Below the pieces are notes generated by a model. That model saw only the letters and a list, made by a program, of their open reading frames with translations, was not told where the DNA came from and made no database searches. Shown in pieces: positions 5,880 to 9,973 of a stretch of 9,973 nucleotides of DNA. How positions within the stretch are numbered: the first letter of the stretch is position 1; each line of letters begins with the position of its first letter. This DNA comes from Lamprobacter sp046541315. Its GTDB lineage: Bacteria; Pseudomonadota; Gammaproteobacteria; Chromatiales; Chromatiaceae. The position numbers and the translations under genes are program-made. The DNA is taken from assembly GCF_046541315.1 (NCBI RefSeq), contig NZ_JBKHDN010000097.1, positions 1 to 9,973 on the forward strand, given 5' to 3'.

Positions 5880-6864
5880 TGCCCCCGCCAGCGCTGGCGC
5901 CTTGAACGTCGGTCTGCCCGAGCAATCCGCTGCCGCCGCGAGCGCGGCGCCCGCGCTCAAGCAGACCCAGATCATCGCGATCTACGGCAAGGGAGGGATC
6001 GGCAAGAGCTTCACCCTGGCCAATCTGTCCTACATGCTCGCGCAGCAGGGCAAGAAGGTGTTGCTGATCGGCTGCGATCCGAAGAGCGACACCACCACGC
6101 TGCTGTTCGGCGGCAAGGCCTGCCCGACCATCATCGACACCTCGTCGAGGAAGAAGGCCGCCGGTGACGAGGTCGCCATCGGCGACGTCTGTTTCAAGCG
6201 CGATGGGGTGTTCGCGATGGAGCTGGGCGGTCCCGAGGTCGGTCGCGGCTGCGGCGGGCGCGGGATCATCCACGGCTTCGAAATCCTCGAGGGGCTCGGC
6301 TTCCACGAATGGGATTTCGACTACGTCCTGCTCGATTTCCTCGGCGATGTGGTCTGCGGCGGCTTCGGCCTGCCGATCGCGCGCGATATGTGCCAGAAGG
6401 TCATCGTCGTCGGCTCCAACGACCTACAGTCGTTGTATGTCGCCAATAACGTCTGCTCGGCGGTCGAATACTTTCGCGGGCTCGGCGGTAACGTTGGCGT
6501 CGCCGGCATCGTCATCAACAAGGATGACGGCACCGGCGAGGCGCAGGCCTGGGCGCAGAAGGTCGGGATTCCGGTCTTGGCCTCGATCCCGGCGGATGAC
6601 GACATCCGCCGCAAGAGCGCGGCCTATCAGATCGTCGGTGTGCCAGGCGGCACCTGGGCGCCGCTGTTCGAAGAGCTGGGCGTGAATGTCGCCGAGGCGC
6701 CGCCGCTGCGCGCCAAGCCGCTCACTCAGGACGAGCTGCTGAATCTGTTCGCGAGCGACGCGGTGGGGCGCGATGTCGTGCTCGAGCCCGCGACCATCGA
6801 GGATATGTGCCATGCGGCCGACCTCGATAAGCCGTCCCTCGAAGTGGTCTACGACGAGGCCTGA
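5872..6864 (+). CDS. bchX: Chlorophyllide a reductase iron-sulfur ATPase subunit BchX
   Basis: BchX is the NifH-like electron donor of chlorophyllide a oxidoreductase. As a dimer bridging one [4Fe-4S] cluster it hydrolyses ATP and passes electrons to BchY-BchZ for reduction of ring B (C7=C8). The 330-residue protein has an Ala-rich N-terminal extension of about 30 residues. It then shows the P-loop GKGGIGKS (39-46), the DPKSD segment (69-73), and the two cluster cysteines C127 (in GRGCGGRG) and C162 (in DFLGDVVCGGF). The 35-residue spacing between the cysteines equals that of NifH C97 and C132. GKSF instead of GKST, together with the bchC and bchY neighbours, points to BchX rather than BchL or NifH. 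It overlaps bchC by eight bases and is followed by bchY after 13 bases. The complex is expected to be oxygen-sensitive, which fits the repressor sites upstream of bchC. Confidence 0.96.
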   Translation: MANAPASAGALNVGLPEQSAAAASAAPALKQTQIIAIYGKGGIGKSFTLANLSYMLAQQGKKVLLIGCDPKSDTTTLLFGGKACPTIIDTSSRKKAAGDEVAIGDVCFKRDGVFAMELGGPEVGRGCGGRGIIHGFEILEGLGFHEWDFDYVLLDFLGDVVCGGFGLPIARDMCQKVIVVGSNDLQSLYVANNVCSAVEYFRGLGGNVGVAGIVINKDDGTGEAQAWAQKVGIPVLASIPADDDIRRKSAAYQIVGVPGGTWAPLFEELGVNVAEAPPLRAKPLTQDELLNLFASDAVGRDVVLEPATIEDMCHAADLDKPSLEVVYDEA

Positions 6865-6877
6865 GACAACGATTCCA

Positions 6878-8470
6878 ATGCAATCAGCGCACCCGTCAGA
6901 TAACCCGGAACCGGATTCGATCTCGGCACCGAGCGACGACGCAGCGCTCGGCGGCGATGGTCACGGCTGCCACGCGGGCGCCGACGAACTGCGTCGAGCC
7001 GCCGAAGCGGCGGGTAACAGCGACGTGCTCGAGCGCTTGGCGACCGACTATCCCACCGGACCCCATGATCAGCCCCAGACCATGTGTCCGGCCTTTGGGT
7101 CCTTGCGCGTCGGTCTGCGCATGCGCCGCACCGCCTCCGTCCTCTGCGGCTCGGCCTGCTGTGTCTATGGGCTGAGCTTCACCTCGCACTTCTATGGCGC
7201 GCGGCGTAGCGTCGGCTATGTCCCCTTCGACTCCGAGACCCTGGTCACCGGCAAGGTCTTCGAGGATGTGCGCGCGGCCGTCGAGCAGCTCGCCGATCCG
7301 GACAAGTACGATGCCGTGGTGGTGATGAACCTGTGCGTGCCGACCGCCTCCGGGGTGCCGCTGCGCTTGCTGCCGAAGACGCAGAACGGCGTGCGCATCA
7401 TCGGCATCGACGTGCCGGGCTTTGGCGTGCCGACCCATGCCGAGGCCAAGGATGTGCTGGCCAGCGCGATGCTGCGCTATGCGCGTGGCGAGGCCGAGCA
7501 GGGGCCGGTGCAGGCGCCGCGTGGCGGGCGCAGCGAGCGGCCGACGGTGACCTTGCTGGGCGAGATGTTCCCGGCCGATCCGGTCGGCATCGGTGCCATG
7601 CTCGCCCCGCTGGGGCTGGCGATCGGGCCGGTGGTGCCGACGCGCGAGTGGCGGGAACTCTATGCCGCGCTCGACTGCGCCGCCGTCGCCGCCATCCATC
7701 CCTATTACACCGCCTCGATCCGCGAGTTCCAGCAGGCCGGACGCGCCGTGGTCGGCTCGGCACCGGTGGGCTACGATGGCACCGCCGCTTGGCTCGCGGC
7801 GATCGGCAAGGCCTGCCAGATCGCCGAGGACAAGATCGCGGCGGCCAGCAATGCCTTCTTGCCGGCGATCCAAGGGGCCATGGCGAAGGCGCCGATCGAC
7901 GGCACCATCGTCGTCTCCGGCTATGAGGGCTCGGAGCTGCTGGTCGCGCGCCTGCTGATCGAGAGCGGCGCGCGGGTGCCCTATGTCGGCACCGCGACGC
8001 CGCGCACGCCCTGGTCCGAGGCCGATCGCGACTGGCTCGAGGCCAAGGGCGTTCGGGTCCAGTTCCGCGCCACGCTGGAGCAGGACAAGGCGGCGGTCGA
8101 TGCGGTGAAGCCGGATCTGGCCATCGGCACCACGCCGGTCGTGCAGCATGCCAAGGAGCAGTCGATCCCGGCGCTCTATTTCACCAATCTGATCTCGGCG
8201 CGGCCGCTGATGGGACCGGCGGGCGCTGGCTCCCTGGCGCAGGTGGTCAATGCGGCGCTCGCCAATCAGGCCCGTTTCGAGCGCATGACGGCCTTCTTCG
8301 CCGGCGTCGGCGAGGGCGACACCGCCGGCGTCTGGGATCGGCAGCCGCGTCCGCGCCCGAGTGCGACAGCGCATCAGCCCGCGCCCCCGTCGGGCGGCAA
8401 ATCAGGCGGCAAGCCAACGAACGCATCAGCGCGCAAGGCGGCGCGTCCGGGAGGCCAGGACCGATGCTGA
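6878..8470 (+). CDS. bchY: Chlorophyllide a reductase subunit BchY
   Basis: BchY is the NifD/BchN-like catalytic subunit that with BchZ binds a [4Fe-4S] cluster and chlorophyllide a. The 530-residue protein has a polar, probably flexible N-terminus, then CHAGADEL and the strongly conserved DQPQTMCPAFGSLRVGLRMRR. Cluster ligands are recognisable as C70 (MCPAFG), C95 (second Cys of ACC) and C153 (MNLCVP). Their spacing of 25 and 58 equals that of Cys62, Cys87 and Cys145 in Rhodobacter capsulatus BchY. The last 30 or so residues are rich in Gly, Lys, Ala and Pro and look disordered; I cannot tell whether this tail is general. The frame stays open further upstream, but ATG 6878 lies 13 bases after the bchX stop and gives a family-like N-terminus. 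Its ribosome site is weak, so coupling to bchX is likely. The gene overlaps bchZ by seven bases. Confidence 0.95.
   Translation: MQSAHPSDNPEPDSISAPSDDAALGGDGHGCHAGADELRRAAEAAGNSDVLERLATDYPTGPHDQPQTMCPAFGSLRVGLRMRRTASVLCGSACCVYGLSFTSHFYGARRSVGYVPFDSETLVTGKVFEDVRAAVEQLADPDKYDAVVVMNLCVPTASGVPLRLLPKTQNGVRIIGIDVPGFGVPTHAEAKDVLASAMLRYARGEAEQGPVQAPRGGRSERPTVTLLGEMFPADPVGIGAMLAPLGLAIGPVVPTREWRELYAALDCAAVAAIHPYYTASIREFQQAGRAVVGSAPVGYDGTAAWLAAIGKACQIAEDKIAAASNAFLPAIQGAMAKAPIDGTIVVSGYEGSELLVARLLIESGARVPYVGTATPRTPWSEADRDWLEAKGVRVQFRATLEQDKAAVDAVKPDLAIGTTPVVQHAKEQSIPALYFTNLISARPLMGPAGAGSLAQVVNAALANQARFERMTAFFAGVGEGDTAGVWDRQPRPRPSATAHQPAPPSGGKSGGKPTNASARKAARPGGQDRC
8449..8454 (+). promoter_or_regulatory. 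Ribosome binding site of bchZ inside bchY
   Basis: GGGAGG ends nine bases before the ATG at 8464 and lies in the last codons of bchY. A closer AGGA (8457-8460) is also present. Together they support the overlapping bchZ start. Confidence 0.55.
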
Positions 8471-9927
8471 TTCAGGATCTCGACCGCGCCGGCGGCTACT
8501 GGGGCTCGGTCTATGTCTTCACGGCGGTCAAGGGCCTGTCGGTGATCATCGATGGGCCGGTCGGCTGCGAGAATCTGCCGGTGACGGCGGTGTTGCATTA
8601 CACCGATGCGCTGCCGCCGCATGAGCTGCCGGTGGTGGTCACCGGGCTCGGCGAGCAGGAACTGGGACAGGATGGCACCGAGAACGCGATGCGGCGGGCC
8701 TTCTCGACCCTCGATCCCGAGCGGCCGGCGGTGGTCGTGACCGGCAGTATCGCCGAGATGATCGGCGGCGGGGTGACGCCTTCCGGCACGCCGATCCAGC
8801 GCTTCCTGCCGCGCACCATCGACGAGGATCAGTGGCAGAGCGCGGATCGCGCCATCGTCTGGCTGTGGAACCAGTATGGCGCCGCCGGCGCGCAGCGCCG
8901 AGCCAAGACCGCGAAGGCCAAGAAGCCGGGTCAGGACAGCGACAAGCCGCTGGTCAACATTATTGGCCCGATCTACGGCATGTTTAACACCTGGTCGGAT
9001 CTCGCCGAGCTGCGGCGGCTGATCGAGGGCATCGGCGCCGAGGTCAATCTGACCTTCCCGCTCGGCACCCACCTCGATGAGATCCCGCGCCTGGCCGAGG
9101 CCGAGGTGAATGTCTGCCTCTACCGCGAGTTCGGCCGCAAGCTGTGCGAGGCGCTGGAGAAGCCCTATTTGCAGGCCCCGATCGGATTGCACAGCACCAC
9201 CAGCTTCCTGCGCACCCTCGGCGAGCTGCTCGGGCTGGACCCGGAGCCCTTCATCGAGCGCGAGAAACACACCACGATCAAGCCGATCTGGGATCTGTGG
9301 CGCTCGGTGACGCAAGACTTCTTCGGCACCGCCAGCTTCGGCATCGTCGCGACCGAGACCTATGCTCGCGGCGTGCGCCATTTCCTCGAGGACGAGATGG
9401 GGCTGCCGTGCCATTTCGCCGTCCCGCGCCGACCGGGGAAGAAGCCGGATAACGACGCGGTGCGCGAGGCCGTGCACGCGAACACGCCGCTGATCCTGTT
9501 CGGTGGCTACAACGAGCGCATGTATCTGGCCGAGATCGGCGGGCGTGCCGCCTTCATTCCGGCCTCCTTGCCCGGCACCATCGTGCGGCGGCATACCGGC
9601 ACGCCGTTCATGGGCTACTCGGGGGCGACCTACCTGATCCAGGAGGTCTGTAACGCGCTCTTCGACGCGCTGTTCAACATCCTGCCGCTCGGGACCGAGC
9701 TGGATCGAGTCGAAGCCACGCCCTCGCGCATGCACCGGGAACTGCCCTGGGAGCCGGAGGCGCAATGCCTGCTCGATGAGATCCTGGAGGCAACGCCGGT
9801 GCTGACTCGCATCTCCGCCGCCAAGCGCTTGCGAGACGCCGCTGAGCGTGCGGCACGGATCGCTGGCGAGGATCAGGTCACTGCCGCCACCTTGCACGCG
9901 ACCAAGGCCCGGCTCGCGCGCGGATGA
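8464..9927 (+). CDS. bchZ: Chlorophyllide a reductase subunit BchZ
   Basis: BchZ is the NifK/BchB-like partner of BchY in the catalytic heterotetramer of chlorophyllide a oxidoreductase. The 487-residue protein begins MLIQDLDRAGGYWGSVYVF and has GPVGCENLPV with the cysteine at residue 35, the position of the BchZ ligand to the shared [4Fe-4S] cluster. Further family features are VVVTGSIAEMIGGG, NIIGPIYGMFNTWSDLAELRRL and the block around HSTTSFLRTLGELLGL. From about residue 428 (PWEPEAQ onward) the C-terminus resembles the small protochlorophyllide-reductase C-terminal domain also seen in BchB. A short Lys/Ala-rich stretch at about residues 139-160 is probably a variable surface loop. The gene begins seven bases inside bchY, so the two subunits are probably translated in a coupled way. 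In relatives the puf genes follow. Confidence 0.96.
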   Translation: MLIQDLDRAGGYWGSVYVFTAVKGLSVIIDGPVGCENLPVTAVLHYTDALPPHELPVVVTGLGEQELGQDGTENAMRRAFSTLDPERPAVVVTGSIAEMIGGGVTPSGTPIQRFLPRTIDEDQWQSADRAIVWLWNQYGAAGAQRRAKTAKAKKPGQDSDKPLVNIIGPIYGMFNTWSDLAELRRLIEGIGAEVNLTFPLGTHLDEIPRLAEAEVNVCLYREFGRKLCEALEKPYLQAPIGLHSTTSFLRTLGELLGLDPEPFIEREKHTTIKPIWDLWRSVTQDFFGTASFGIVATETYARGVRHFLEDEMGLPCHFAVPRRPGKKPDNDAVREAVHANTPLILFGGYNERMYLAEIGGRAAFIPASLPGTIVRRHTGTPFMGYSGATYLIQEVCNALFDALFNILPLGTELDRVEATPSRMHRELPWEPEAQCLLDEILEATPVLTRISAAKRLRDAAERAARIAGEDQVTAATLHATKARLARG

Positions 9928-9973
9928 TTCCGCCGGAAACGGCCTGAATCGAACTGAACGCCACCGAGCCGGA
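9928..9973 (+). other. Short region after bchZ, with a small GNRA hairpin
   Basis: These 46 bases hold no start codon with a ribosome site. The only structure is a 4-bp stem, GCCG (9932-9935) and CGGC (9940-9943), closed by the stable tetraloop GAAA. It has no T-tract, so readthrough into whatever follows is likely. In related bacteria puf genes lie here, but none is visible before the window ends. Confidence 0.3.

Noticed and set aside
5872..6864. Identification of this gene as nifH or bchL
   Set aside because: The cluster cysteines fit the whole family, but GKSF in the P-loop, the N-terminal extension and the position between bchC and bchY identify bchX.
6896..9897. Two minus-strand open frames of about 500 codons opposite bchY and bchZ
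   Set aside because: Both are mirror images of well-identified genes, rich in Arg, Gly and Asp, with no recognisable motif.

Overview
The window is part of a photosynthesis gene cluster from a purple, bacteriochlorophyll a-producing bacterium. It holds eight genes, all recognisable from their proteins: crtC and crtD on the minus strand, and crtE, crtF, bchC, bchX, bchY and bchZ on the plus strand. The DNA is GC-rich with strong G/C third-position bias. That bias produces long but meaningless open frames opposite most genes. The divergent crtDC / crtEF-bchCXYZ layout and the protein character suggest a purple sulfur gammaproteobacterium (Chromatiaceae-like). This taxonomic call is an inference from layout, not proven by the sequence.

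Layout: positions 1-66 lie downstream of crtC and hold an inverted repeat plus an 11-bp tandem repeat. From 67 to 2480 (minus strand) come crtC (carotenoid 1,2-hydratase) and crtD (hydroxycarotenoid 3,4-desaturase), read crtD then crtC. The divergent intergenic region 2481-2665 carries a good sigma-70-like promoter and a strong leader hairpin for crtE. From 2666 to 4699 come crtE (GGPP synthase) and crtF (carotenoid O-methyltransferase). The 217-bp gap 4700-4916 holds a near-consensus promoter for bchC, overlapped by two CrtJ/PpsR-type palindromes, followed by a structured leader. From 4917 to 9927 the tightly packed bchCXYZ operon encodes the bacteriochlorophyllide dehydrogenase BchC and the three subunits of chlorophyllide a oxidoreductase (BchX, BchY, BchZ). 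The last 46 bp hold no gene start that I can see.

How the genes work together: CrtE makes geranylgeranyl diphosphate, used both for carotenoids and for the bacteriochlorophyll tail. CrtC, CrtD and CrtF then hydrate, desaturate and methylate the acyclic carotenoid ends in the spirilloxanthin/spheroidene-type branch. BchXYZ is a nitrogenase-like, ATP-dependent reductase acting on ring B of chlorophyllide. BchC oxidises the 3-hydroxyethyl group to the acetyl group of bacteriochlorophyllide a. In related bacteria the bchCXYZ transcript reads on into the puf genes for the antenna and reaction centre; here the window ends before that point.

I see no wholly new system. The points most worth a second look are the doubled palindrome over the bchC promoter, the crtC gene with no ordinary start codon near its conserved N-terminus (it may begin at a CTG overlapping the crtD stop), and the strong hairpins in the crtE and bchC leaders.
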